DNA from: Priapulus caudatus
Lineage: Eukaryota; Priapulida; Priapulimorpha; Priapulimorphida; Priapulidae
Assembly: GCF_000485595.1 (NCBI RefSeq)
Contig: NW_014577180.1
Span: 502,977 to 544,311 of the forward strand
Reading direction: 5' to 3'
Length of the DNA stretch: 41,335 nt
Of this stretch, positions 1 to 10,770 are shown one piece after another; positions within the stretch are counted from its first letter, which is position 1; each line of letters starts with the position of its first letter. The notes beneath the pieces were generated by a model. It worked only from the letters and a program-made list of their open reading frames with translations. It had not been told where the DNA came from and searched no databases. Position numbers and translations under genes: made by a program.

Positions 1-199
<199 letters not shown>

Positions 200-771
200 T
201 TTGGTTTCCTTTTTGGTATTTTCCTTTCAACCAAGTTGTCACCAACTGAGCACTTTTTCTCCTGCTCACTTATAGAATTGGGCTCTTTGTTTCTTCCCAA
301 AATGTTTTTTTGTTTCTGTTTTCTTTTCAGTTGCATGAAATATTTAACTTCAACTGTGTCACTTACATGAAGTTTATATTTTAAGGCACGATTTGGTGGT
401 TGTACGGGTATTTATGTCTGCTAGTATATATAAAGTTGTTCAGCCGAATTGTGTGTTCGCGCATAACTAGAGAACTCCGCAGCCTAGAGAAAAACTAAAG
501 ATATTTTCAGAATCAGCACGTCTGGAAAGTGGTTCTGGCTGAAACCAAAATTTAAAAAAGTTAAAAAGTTAAACATTTATAATAAATTCTAATCAATAGA
601 TGGCGGTCACGTACGTACACACAACATCACGTCTGAATCCATGTTGTGTAAACGTAATGGCGCAGTCGGCTCATCAGTACCACATCCGTCTGCTACACCT
701 GGATTCCGGTATTAATTATTTTTATTGTTAATGTCTTTTATCTTTTGATTTCTTATTACTTTTTACTGTTT
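200..771 (+). repeat. interspersed repeat family E, copy 1
   Basis: This stretch aligns along its whole length with 6583-7295. Shared landmarks in order are TTTCAACCAAG / CACCAACTGAGCAC, CATAACTAGAGAACTCCGCAG, TTTTCAGAATCAGCACGTCTGG, CAATAGATGGCGGT, a tRNA-like segment, and a T-rich tail ending TTTTTACTGTTT just before (GGGAT)n. Compared with copy 2 it lacks the segment after the presumed B box. No reverse transcriptase or transposase reading frame is visible, so it is probably a non-autonomous element or the 3' part of a retroelement. The family name E is mine; I cannot assign it to a published family. The strand is set from the tRNA-like part. Confidence 0.8.
656..708 (+). repeat. degraded tRNA-like head (SINE-like) in family E copy 1
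   Basis: The sequence starts TAATGGCGCAGTCGG, which resembles a tRNA D-arm and A box, and matches the position of the better tRNA-like segment in copy 2 (7110-7190). The B box is not intact: the segment ends GGATTCCGGT where copy 2 has GGGTTCGAGTCCC. It is not a functional tRNA gene. Confidence 0.45.
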
Positions 772-845
772 GGGATGGGATGGGATGGAATGGGATGGGA
801 TGGGATGGCATGGGATGGCATGCAATCGCATGGGATGGGATGGGA
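772..845 (+). repeat. (GGGAT)n pentanucleotide array
   Basis: GGGAT units with GGCAT and GAAT variants directly follow the T-rich tail of family E copy 1. The same junction recurs at about 7296 and 7890, so the array appears to belong to the 3' end of the element rather than being a chance neighbour. Confidence 0.9.
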
Positions 846-1180
846 ATTTCTCTCTGTTTGTATCTCTCTCTTGCTGTCTACCTCACGTGTGTGTGCGTGA
901 GCGTTGGGGTACATGCGTGGTCGCGGTGTGGGGTGTGAGCATGCCGTCGTGTATGCGTGTGTGTGTTGGGAATGTGGGTGCGTGTGCTTGCGTGCGTGCG
1001 CGTATTTCGCGCGTCTTTATGCGCGCTTGTGAGCATGTGTTATCGTGCGTGCGTGTCTGTATGTACGTCGTAGATGTAGAACTGCGGACCCCTTGGGCAT
1101 GCGTACGGCTCGTTAATAAATTATTAGATAACGTGCAAAAGTTGGTACTCTGGCTCACTAGTTGAAGTCTAACCATTTGT
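846..1180. repeat. GT/GCGTGC-rich low-complexity DNA
   Basis: Alternating purine-pyrimidine sequence (TGTGTGCGTG, GCGTGCGTGCGCG) makes up most of 885-1075 and then fades into ordinary sequence. Open frames exist on both strands but are biased by the repeat (Cys-Val on one strand, Thr-His on the other), so no gene is called. Confidence 0.7.
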
Positions 1181-1555
1181 ATTCATACATGCGCAATGTT
1201 GGACGATGCCAAATGCATATTTAACTGCCCGAAAGTATTAAAACACGTTTTCTCAAAGCTGTCGTACAATGGATTTGAGAGTATCTGTCACGTTAATGAT
1301 GTGCTGTCGCATTATGGAGTGTAAACGTATTGAAATATCTACTTGGTGCCAAAATATTTCGTGTGAATACAAATTATGCATAGGTATGTGAGTAATAAAA
1401 CAATGTGAGCACAATATTAAATCAGAAATGATGAGCATAAAAAAGATCTAGAACAATACAGTGCACTTTTCAGATTAAAAATCTTAACATTGATGTAAAC
1501 CCTACTAATATTCCTAGCTATCCATATTTATATTCGATATTCAAGGCCATACCAT
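1181..1555. other. AT-rich stretch with no recognised feature
   Basis: Ordinary AT-rich sequence without a tandem repeat, a credible open frame or a match elsewhere in the window that I could see. Confidence 0.5.
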
Positions 1556-1825
1556 ACATATAACCATAACCCTAACCATAAACGTAACCATAACCGTAAC
1601 CGTACCCGTAACCGTAACCATGACCGTAGCCGTAGCCGTGATCGTGATCGTACCCGTAACCGTAACCGTGGTCGTAGCCGTAACCGTAACCGTGACCGTA
1701 GCTGTAGCCGTAGCCGTAACCGTAACCGTAACCGTACCCGTAACCGTAACCGCCACCGTAGCTGTAGCCGTAGCCGTAACCGTAACCGTAGCCCTGACCG
1801 TAGCCGTAACCGTGACCATAACCAC
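1556..1825. repeat. hexanucleotide minisatellite, CCGTAA/CCGTAG/CCGTGA variants
   Basis: About 45 hexamers in register, nearly all of the form CCGTRR, with a few CCTGAC, CCCGTA and CCACCG variants. The left edge holds CATAACCCTAACCATAAACG, so the series grades from CCCTAA-like into CCGTAA-like units. On the minus strand it would encode a Gly-Tyr repeat; I treat that as a consequence of the repeat. The units resemble telomere hexamers (CCCTAA) with one base changed, but no telomere function can be inferred. Confidence 0.9.
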
Positions 1826-4362
1826 TACTTGTCCCATCCAATCTTAAGACTATTTTTTGGACTCCCACAACAATATCAGTAGTTAGCTAGCCCTGTAAGA
1901 TTAGCACGTATGCGCACTGAAACTCGGCAATCCTGGCAGGATAGGTTTTCTTTGCGTTTCGTTTCATTTCACGGGCTGGAACAGAAGTAAGGCATGTCCA
2001 CCCAACTGAATTATTACATTTCTTTTACTTTGAATCACGGTTCAATCAGGTTTCCCCGAAATTCATAGTGTAGTTTCTAATCAAAGTATAGTGTTTTAGG
2101 GAAGCATTTTGTCCAAAAAAATATTTTGACCAGATAGGCTCAACGAAAAAGCTGTATTGTCTGAACATTGCGTTTATTTGAGGAGTAATACTGTAACAGC
2201 ACCTCCGAGTTTCTCGATCTTTCTGCGCATATATCTGTGCGTCGTTAAAGCCTGCAATATAGTACATAAATAAGCCAAAATAAGTAAGAGGTTCTAATGT
2301 TCTCAATGCTATGATGTAACGGTTGGTTTTGTCCTTTGAACAAAACTGCTATTTTAGACTAGGCTAGTAGTATATACTAGGCACTGTTAGTGTGCCGCCT
2401 GGCCACGCTCAATGAAATTTGGAACGAACGGTCAAGGCGGGTTGTCTACGTGTTGTTAACCATATTCATCAAGTCGCAAGGTTTGTTTGTGCTAAACGTG
2501 ACATTTTTCTGCGGTAATCAAGAAAAGACAGTGTGTATACGAACGGTTATGGCAGGTTTTCATCGGGGACAGCAGTTGTGTCAACATGTGACGCAACATG
2601 TGTGACAACGGTCGTCATCGTGTATGACAAACGCTCTAATCTAGCCAAGACAAATCTTCGCCTGAACATTATCTTTCTTAGACAATACTGAACCTAGACA
2701 CTCGCCCACATTAAGATGATTCATGGGACATTATGAGCTACTACATTAATCGCCCAGGCTGATATAACTTTAAAATATTATTGGACTATATCACATGAAT
2801 TCCCTGCAACAATATACTGCCCAACAGTTTCTTGCCTGGGCAGTGCCTTCAAGGAAAAATGTCTCACATCATAACTGAATTAGTAAAATTCCCTATGTGG
2901 CTTTTAATGACCAATGTATGTTTAAGCCGAAGAAATTGGATCATGCCAAAAGCTTCTATCTGTTAAAAGTCTTCTAACAGAATCCACGTTCGGTGTTAGT
3001 ATTTTAATCTTGGAATTTCCATAATAACGTAGACGCTACTGAGGTTTTCAAATAATTCCTGACAACATATTAAATTTAGACTTAGCCCCCGGGAAACAGG
3101 AATGACATTATTCAGAGAAATAGCCAAATTTCTATAACAAATGTAAATAACCGTAAATTAAATATAATGAATGATAGAACAAAATTTACTTTTCAGGTTT
3201 ATATTATCCTAAATGTTGTTTCTTTCTAGCAACAGTGAAGCTCGAGAGACGTGTAGAGGAATTGTGTCTTTCGTGTTACAAGCAAGTTTGGATCACAGAT
3301 AGAGATATTATTTCCGCGTTGTGCGCAATAATTATGTCAGAAACCGAATTTTAAATAGATTTGCCGGACCGAACAATAATCTTACACGATGTTTTGTCAA
3401 GCACACAACTGTCGATCGCACATTTATCAGACCATTATTGGCACTATATGTTAGCATCTCATGCGTTGCTATAGGGCCGTGTGGTTACTCGGTTCAGTTT
3501 GATTATGAAACAAGAAAACAGCAATGCATTATTTTGTTGTTTATCTGTTTAAATCTTCAAGGTGTTGGAATAAACACCAAAAACATGAATTTTGATAGCA
3601 GCGTTTAAACTAATGCCTATGGATGAGGAATTATATACAATTATACCTAGTGCTAGTCACGTCAAATATTGTGAACCAGGTGACGCTTTCTGATGCAATG
3701 TTTTCAAGTCGATTGATGAAGCCTCTGCGACTAGGCTGGTCTATTCTCGAACACAACACCACCATGTCTACACCAGCGCAGTCGACATTTCTATAGAACA
3801 CAATATTACAAGCATTCTCTTTTTTCTTCCACAATTTTTTATCGTACATAATAATACGGTTTCGCAACGCCGAGCCCTTACCGTGTACGCCCCACACATG
3901 ACTACAAGAATTCGAATAACATTCTCATCGTGCCGTGTGATTTTATCGCCTAGCTAACACGTTGCTTGTAAACAGGAAACATTAACAGTTGACAGATCAT
4001 ATATTGCGGCGTAGTTACGCGTGCGTTTCTCGCACAAGTAACAATTTCGCAACGTCTGTAGTCACAGACCCAGAGAAGCGAGCGTTGCATACAAGCACAA
4101 AGGATTATGCATCACCATCGCGTCACTCTTGTGTTCTTGCTGTCCTCCTCTTCCCCTTCATCCTCCTTTGCCACTTCACCATCTTTCCTGTATCGTCCGC
4201 GGCACCGCTCGTCATACTATGTGACTTTCGTTTATAACATTCGTTTTTACAACGTATTCGTACATTACACTTATTCGTATATTCAGGACAGTATGGTACT
4301 TCCTAATATTGAACACCAACGGATACTTTTGTCGTCTTAATTCAGAAAACAGAAATTCAGAA
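1826..4362. other. 2.5 kb without recognised genes or repeats
   Basis: This AT-rich stretch does not match other parts of the window by eye. Open frames of 71-95 codons exist (for example 2046-2306 minus, 3321-3608 plus, 3631-3897 minus) but lack recognisable motifs, overlap nothing conserved and are no longer than expected by chance. It could be intron or intergenic DNA. Confidence 0.5.
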
Positions 4363-5100
4363 ATCTCTCTCCCCTCTCCCATCTTTCTTGCTCTCTGTCT
4401 ATTTCCCCCATCCTTCTCTCTCTCTCTCACACACACAGACCCACCGGCAGCACACACGAGCACAGCACACACACCACACACACACTCACAACACACACCA
4501 CCGCGGCGAGCGCGCGCGCGCTAAGCGCGCGCAACCATCACATACACACAAACACAGACCCGCCCCACCCACACAACATCAACAGGCAACACACCACACA
4601 CAGCACACACCACAACAACACAAATACACACAGGCCCGCACAATCACAGCACACACACCACGCCGCCCGAGCGCACACGCGCGGCGCAAGCACATAGCGC
4701 GCACAGCCACACACATGCCCGCATACAGCACGAACACCAAGCCCCCCCCCAACACACACACGACAGCGGACGCACGACACACAACCACCCTCCGCGCGCC
4801 GCGCCACACGCACACACAGATCCCCCGGCCAGAATGCAACACAGCACATGACACACACCCACGACACGCCGCCGGCGACCACACACCATCACACACACAC
4901 ACAGAGCGGGACCACACGGCGCGCAGACCTCGCAGCACGCACAGCGGCCGTATAGCACACACAACCACATTCCCACACAACACACACACAGCACACATAG
5001 ACCACACACACAGCACAGCGACGGACGGAGCCCCGCCAAGTCACCCACCACATGCGTCGTGCACAGAACGGACACGCACACCACCACACACACACACACT
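4363..5100. repeat. CT tract followed by GC-containing CA-rich block
   Basis: CT dinucleotides (4363-4429) switch to irregular CA-rich sequence interrupted by GCGCGC and CCGC segments. Purine-pyrimidine alternation is strong on both strands and a 246-codon plus-strand frame arises from it, rich in Thr, His, Ala and Arg. Four overlapping frames on the other strand show the same bias, so none is called coding. Confidence 0.8.
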
Positions 5101-5471
5101 ATACATACGTATATATAAGTATACTTAGCTATATGATATATATACTACCTACATGGGTATAGTGTAGAATTCACATAGTGTTTTCCTGGCGAGACGAAAT
5201 GTTAGATCGGCTCTCTCATAAATCATACATGCTAACTTCCTGGATCCAGCGACAAAACGTTGAGGACCCTCAAGCGTTTATAGCTGCGGGGACTATTCAT
5301 ACGGATTGATGAATGTCTCAATCAAGTACCACTACATTATTCGGAGGGAGGTTTACTCCAAGTTACAAGAGACTAAAAAAAAAGCCATCCGGCGTACGAG
5401 AGAAGCACAGCAACTCTATATACTGATAAGTTGGTGCTTCTTAGTCCTTACCTATAGAAGGAGGCTAATCT
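5101..5471. other. short TA tract and sequence without recognised feature
   Basis: An irregular TATA/GTATA run at about 5100-5145 is followed by non-repetitive sequence with many apparent single-base insertions. No gene or match within the window was found. Confidence 0.4.
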
Positions 5472-5579
5472 TGTGCGTGTGGTGTGGTGTGACTGTGGGT
5501 GGTTGTGTGTGTGTGTGTGGTGTGTGTGGTGCTGTGGTGGGTGTGCTGTGTGTGTGGTGATGTGTGATGTGCTGGTGTG
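5472..5579. repeat. (GT)n low-complexity tract
   Basis: Irregular GTGTGTGG repeats. Frequent single-base interruptions are typical of uncorrected long-read sequence but could also be genuine decay. Confidence 0.85.
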
Positions 5580-6200
5580 TTGACCATCCGCCTTCTTCTG
5601 CCGTGAATTTTTCGACGTCATCGCGGTAAACTGAAGATTCTATTCCAGAATCACCCCGGAACGTCCTGGTGGCAGGGGTTCTGTGCTGAGACTAAAAGAG
5701 ACTTTGAAAAAAGGAGTCTAAAGAATTTGTGATAACTCAAAAATGTCGTGCAAAAACAGGGCTATTTGTCAATAGATGGGACGATGCCGTAACAGATGTT
5801 CGACATCGACACACCTACGATGAGAAATGTCATGAGGCCAGCCGGCATGATGCTTGAACTGGCCGCCGTAGCGGTAGTCTGTAGGAGCTTCGGCTTTTTT
5901 CATAACCCGAGGACTTCCGGGTTTCCGAAATCTCAGGCTTGAGAAAAAACAATTATTTTAACTTTGCACTCTTTAGGTATGAGTACTTCTGCCACTTCAG
6001 GCTCTAATATCTCAAAATAATGATTCTTTTTTACTACTTCGATTAAAAAAAAGTTGAAAAAGTTAGAAATTGAAAAACTGACTTAACTTTTAACTATTTT
6101 TTTTACTATTACTTATTATTTACCTATATATTATGATTAGTTATGTTAGTTTTCATTGTCTTTTCATCTTTATATTACTTTTTTATTGGTTTGGGACGTC
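5580..6200 (+). repeat. degraded retroelement-like sequence related to family E
   Basis: The segment contains GTCAATAGATGGGACG (5768 region) and, at 6040-6195, A- and T-rich runs resembling the AAAAAGTT and TTTTTATTG tail region of family E, before a degraded GGGAT array. The order (CAATAGATGG, then A/T-rich, then GGGAT) is that of E copies 1 and 2. Identity is low and the match may cover only the second half. Confidence 0.4.
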
Positions 6201-6420
6201 TGCGATGCGATGGGAAAACATTGGGATGGGTGCAGATGCGAATGGGATCCGGATCGGAGTTCTGCGCGGATGCCCGATAGGATGGCCATGGACAGGGATC
6301 GGGATAGGAAGACGGATATGCGGATTGGGATGAGGAGATGGAATGGGATGCGGAGTGGGAAAATGGGATGCGGATGAATGGGATAGGACTGGATGGATGC
6401 CATGCCATGGATTCATGCGG
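6201..6420 (+). repeat. degenerate GGGAT/GGAT array
   Basis: GGGATGCGGA, GGGATAGGA and related variants recur throughout, far more irregularly than at 7297-7720. Three overlapping minus-strand frames rich in Pro, His, Ser and Ile are by-products of this pattern. Confidence 0.75.
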
Positions 6421-6429
6421 AGGCGATGG

Positions 6430-6582
6430 ATAAGATACATACAGCTACATTAGATAGAAGAAGAAGATGAGATAGATAGATAGGATAGATGAGATAGAGT
6501 AGATAGATAGAATCAGAGTAGCTATGAGTAGGATTAGATAGATAGCATACGATAGATAGATAGGATAGATAGATAGGACTAC
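6430..6582. repeat. irregular (GATA)n array, left flank of family E copy 2
   Basis: GATA tetranucleotides with many GGATA and GAGATA interruptions lead into family E at about 6583. The same junction type is seen for copy 1. Confidence 0.85.
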
Positions 6583-7295
6583 ATGAGACATATTGGGTCT
6601 TCCCTTCTTGGGTATTTTCCTCTTCCAACCAAAGTCTGTCCACCAACTGAGCACTTAGTATTCTCCCTGCTCACTTATCAGAACCCTGGGCTCTCTGTTT
6701 GTCTTCCCAAAAAGTGTTTTTTTGTTTCGTGTTTTCTTTGTCAGCTTGCATGAAAGTATTCTAACTTCAGACATGTGGTCACTAGCATGAAGCTTTAATA
6801 TTTTAACGGCAAGCCGCATTTGGTGGTGGTGTAGACAGGGTAATTTCTTTTTTATGGCTCTGGCTAGTATACTAGTCTAACGCCTTGTTCAGCCGAATTA
6901 GTCCGTACTCGCATAACTAGAGAACTCCGCAGCCTAAAGGAAAACTAAAGATATTTTCAGAATCAGCACGTCTGGTAGGTGGTTCTGGCTGAAACAAAAA
7001 TTTAAAAAAGTGAAAAAGTAAAAAGTAAAAATTTATAAAAATTCTATTCATCAATAGATGGCGGTGCGTACAGACTAATATAACGTACGTGTGAATCCAC
7101 GGTGTATACGATTAACGGCGCAGTGGGTTAATGTCTAGAACATTCCTCTCCTAAACCGGGATTACGGGTTCGAGTCCCAGCTGGGGAACTTATTTGCCCC
7201 TTTTTCCGTTTTTTTCCTTTAATTTATTTAATTTATTAATTATTTTTATTTTTAATGTCTTTTATCTTTTAATTTCTTATTATTTTTTACTGTTT
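6583..7295 (+). repeat. interspersed repeat family E, copy 2 (most complete)
   Basis: This is the fullest copy, from GGGTATTTTCC to TTTTTACTGTTT, and aligns with 200-771. From 6583 to about 6890 it carries many extra single bases relative to copy 1, whereas from about 6890 onward the two are close to identical (for example TTTTCAGAATCAGCACGTCTGG). It contains a tRNA-like segment with an intact B box and a T-rich tail joined to (GGGAT)n. No protein-coding capacity is visible. Confidence 0.82.
7110..7190 (+). repeat. tRNA-derived SINE-like segment with A and B boxes
   Basis: GGCGCAGTGGGTTAATG fits a D-arm and A box, and GGGTTCGAGTCCC (7166-7178) is a near-perfect B box and T-arm. A possible anticodon loop, CTCCTAA at 7148-7154, would carry CCT, but the anticodon stem does not pair well and no proper acceptor stem closes. 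It sits inside family E, so it is best read as an internal RNA polymerase III promoter of a SINE-like element, not a working tRNA gene. Confidence 0.65.
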
Positions 7296-7296
7296 G

Positions 7297-7720
7297 GGAT
7301 GGGATGGGATGGCATGGGATGGCATGGGATGGGATGGGATGGGATGGGATAGGATGGGATGGGATTCCCATCCCATCCCATCCCATCCCATCCCATTGGA
7401 TGAGGTGTGATGGGATGGGATGGGATGGGATGGCATGGGATGGCATGGGATGGCATGGCATAGGATGGCATGGCATGGCATGGGATGTCATGGGATGGCA
7501 TGGGATGCGATGAGATGGGATGGGATGGGATATGGGATGGGATGGGATATCCCATCCCATCCCATCCCATCGCACCGCATCCCATGGCATGGCATGGGAT
7601 GGCATGGGATGGCACTGAATGTGATGAGATGGGATGGGATGGGATGGGATGGGATGGGATGGGATGCGGATGCGGTGCGATGGGATGGGATGGCATGGCA
7701 TGGAATGGGATGGATGGATA
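7297..7720. repeat. (GGGAT)n array with internal strand switches
   Basis: Pentanucleotide GGGAT units, with GGCAT variants, occupy the interval. At about 7365 the repeat flips to ATCCC for about 30 bases, then returns to GGGAT; a second flip occurs at 7549 around GGGATATCCC and extends to about 7585. Each switch produces a near-perfect hairpin arm pair of roughly 15-30 bases. Confidence 0.93.
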
Positions 7721-7750
7721 GATGGATGCATGGATAGATAGATAGTTAGA
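7721..7750. repeat. GGAT to GATA transition
   Basis: The array changes from GGGAT through GGAT to GATA and ends in GATAGTTAGATTT. An equivalent transition is present at 8120-8185. Confidence 0.8.
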
Positions 7751-7890
7751 TTTCCTTTTTTCCTTTTTCCCCTTTACCTACCTTTTTAGTATGTATTATT
7801 TTTTATTTTTTATTAATTTTTTATTTATTCATTTATTTAACTTTTTAATGTCTTTTATCTTTTGATTTCTTATTATTTTTTACTGTTTGG
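7751..7890 (+). repeat. family E, 3' tail fragment
   Basis: The T-rich segment ending AATGTCTTTTATCTTTTGATTTC and TTTTTACTGTTT is nearly identical to the tails of copies 1 and 2 and is again followed by (GGGAT)n. The rest of the element, including the tRNA-like head, is missing. Confidence 0.8.
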
Positions 7891-8185
7891 GATGGGGTGG
7901 GATGCGATGGGATGGGATGGCATGGGATGGCATGGGATGGCATGGGATGGCATGGGATATCATGGGATGAGATGGGATGGAATGGGATGGGACGGGATGG
8001 GATGGGATGGGATGGCATGGCATGGCATGGGATGGCATGGCATGGCATGGGATGGCACTGAATGTGATGAGATGGGATTGGATGGGATGGAATATGGGAT
8101 GGGATGGGATAGGATGGCATGGAATGGGATGGATGGATGCATGGATGCATGGATTGATGCCTGAATAGATAGATAGTTAGATTTT
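7891..8185. repeat. (GGGAT)n to (GGAT)n to (GATA)n array
   Basis: Same order and variant units (GGCAT, GGCACTGAATGTGATGAG) as 7580-7750, which suggests that 7750-8185 is a partial duplication of the preceding element and array. The array ends in GATAGATAGTTAGATTTTGG. Confidence 0.9.
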
Positions 8186-8275
8186 GGGGGGTATTTTCCT
8201 TTCAACCAAGTGGTCACCAGCTGAGTAACGCCACTAATTTCCCCGGGCAACGCCGAGTATCCCGCTAGTCATCTA
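8186..8275 (+). repeat. short family E end with CGGGCAACGCCGAG terminus
   Basis: GGGTATTTTCCTTTCAACCAAG is the same start as E copies 1 and 2, but the sequence then goes to CCCCGGGCAACGCCGAGTA and ends CCCGCTAGT. A related short copy lies at 21801-21882. The GGGCAACGCCG...GCTAGT ending recalls 3' ends of non-LTR elements in aquatic invertebrates; that is recollection, not a search result. Confidence 0.6.
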
Positions 8276-10560
8276 ATACAAGTCTAGCAATTAACGGGAA
8301 TTCTAATATTCGAAGATTTCTACGACGAATCGAGACAAAAATGTTCCTTTATGCAGCGCGACACTTTTATTATGGAAAATTAATAGTAAAGAGTTACAAC
8401 AGAATCCCGCGAGACATGGCATTAACTTTACTACGACTTTGACTCGAAATGAATAAAAATTAAATTAACCATTAGCCGTTGTTACACATAGAATCGCTGA
8501 AGCGTTATATTTTGCTAACAGTCGTCATTTCCTTGTTAGCAGCAGAAACAGCCATGATTAGAAACATAGGTACACTGCTAACCTTATTTATGAATGCAGT
8601 ATTTACACGTATACATACTTCATGTGCAATTAACAAAGGGAAACGGCGATAACGGTGGTAACGATTGCTGGCACCATAAAAACGTAGCATGGACATATCC
8701 ACTAAAAATGTGCTACTCTCACTTAATGAAAAAATAGAGAATGCCATTTCAGAAGCTTCGACTTGCTAAAACCTTACCATCGGCACCGGCGTGATTGCAT
8801 ATAGTGCTCGTTTCAACATCAGATATATACAGGTATCTTGTATTGCTTTGAATTGGTATATATATTAATTGAATACCCAATTTAGTGGGCCTAACATGTA
8901 TGAGATAACGTCAATCAAAATAAACAATGTTATTAGATAAATGACGGACATATCATCAGAATATTGCGGTTATTTTTCGTGCAGAATATATGGCTACAGT
9001 TTTGAGTTGTCACAACAGCGTTCAGTGCAATCCGGAAAGTTAAAATCCCGAAATGTAACCTTCGGGAGAGTGTAGCAACGCAGCAGAAGCAGTGAGGGAA
9101 AAACTGAAGCAGTGTTAATAGAAATTACACTAAAATCCGTGTTTTCTGTAAATTATTTTAAAAAGAAAAAGTTTTTCGTGCACGAGTATATTTCTCCGGA
9201 TTTGTGGCGTTAATCTATGTCATTTGGATGCTATAGAGGATCGCATGATATTGCTCCGCCTCCCAGTCTGAATCGAATCAAGCATTACCTTGACAACGTT
9301 TAAATTGAATCAAATAGGGTAAAGGGTTACTGATATGTTTCAAGCAGGTTTCAGCATGAGCAGCGTTCGTGCCGACAGTGGCTAAATACCCGGATATTGC
9401 GTCACCACCAACGTTGTTACGGCTCGCTCATTCTTGGATTGTGAAAAACATCGTCGTCATCTAACCAACAACAGATATGTACCACAACACTATAATTTTA
9501 CGGACATCGTCTATGCCGCCTGTAATAATATGGACACTCTACGCCGTAAAAATAACTACCATCCAAGAAAGCAACATGACACTAGAATAATATGGCTTGT
9601 GTACAAACATTGTTCGTTGGGTTGCTCCACGATAACACGAATGTGTGTAACTATTATATAAACACCTTGTTTTTCGCGTCTACGTCTTCAGCTATTGCTG
9701 CAGCCACGGAGGCGGCTATCAAATTGAAGCACTATGTGACTAGAGCACGGGCAACGCGCATATACAATACAGTGATTATGAAAATCGCATGCAGCGTATC
9801 CGATTGCGAGGTCGGTAATTATTAGTTGAAGCTGGGGTAGCGTTACAAAAGAAAGGAGACCAGGCCATAAATTACCACAACTGCATGCACAGTCACATGG
9901 AGCGTAGCATCACGAGAAAAAACAACAGCATCATCGCGTTCTACTACATATGTGCGCGCGTGCTTGTGTTCGCGTGCATGTATATACGATAAAGGGAGGA
10001 CGATAGAGCGAGGGAGAGAAAGAAGCTGAGAGATAGCGGTGGGTGAAGGAGGGATATTAAAAAGCGAGCGGGAATTAGAGCCATACAATTGCTAGCTGTA
10101 GAAAGGAGTGGGGTGGGAAAGGAGATAAAAGTTTCAGCAAGAACGCACCGCAAATCTCCCTTAAGCGCAGTGTAAATCCGGGTATACACACACAAGAGTT
10201 TTACGGGCATGTTACGTCGGCAGATTTACGCGCGGGCCGAGCGAATTCTCACGTCTGTACATACGGCGCGTTACACGAGAGGCTGGAACAATGCACAACA
10301 TTATCGGACAGTGTCACACTAATGGAGTGCAAAAGTCTAGTGTGTAGCATCTCGTATCTTGCACCTTTACAGTTTGGAACAGAAACGGTACAGTAAACGG
10401 TAGAAAGACTATACTTAGAATGCGATGCGGATCTTTTATCTACTTATCAAGCCGTTACTCAATTTTATTAAATACTACTAATTAATATGTGCTACGTATT
10501 ATATTCATTATATAGTCTAAAAAAATGTATTTATGATGCTGACAAATAACGTAAGGGAAA
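8276..10560. other. 2.3 kb without recognised genes or repeats
   Basis: No copy elsewhere in the window was seen. Frames of 75-88 codons (such as 9434-9661 plus and 9944-10210 minus) have no motif I recognise. A small CCCGAA/TTCGGG hairpin is present near 9048-9067. Intergenic or intronic DNA is the simplest reading. Confidence 0.5.
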
Positions 10561-10564
10561 TAGA

Positions 10565-10676
10565 GCGAGAGAAGGAGTTCATACACTCGAACACACACGC
10601 ACACACGCACACACACAGAAACTCTCTCTCTCTCTCCTCTCTCACACACACACACACACTCTCTCTCTCTCTCTCA

Positions 10677-10713
<37 letters not shown>

Positions 10714-10715
10714 CA
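10565..10715. repeat. (CA)n and (CT)n compound microsatellite
   Basis: Alternating blocks of CA and CT dinucleotides; the last CA block at about 10677-10712 is the longest. Open frames on both strands here are translations of the repeat. Confidence 0.93.
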
Positions 10716-10770
10716 CGCACGCTAACGGAGTTTTAAAAACATTAGCGCGAACAGTGTTAATTAACGATGA

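Noticed and set aside
1541-1868. Gly-Tyr-rich and Val-Thr-rich frames over the hexamer array
   Set aside because: A 6-base repeat keeps two-residue frames open in all phases on both strands, so openness carries no information.
4388-5128. 246-codon plus-strand frame rich in Thr, His, Ala and Arg
   Set aside because: It follows the CA-rich composition; long frames exist on the other strand over the same bases.
7110-7190. Functional tRNA gene
   Set aside because: The B box is good, but the acceptor and anticodon stems do not pair and the segment is embedded in an interspersed repeat.
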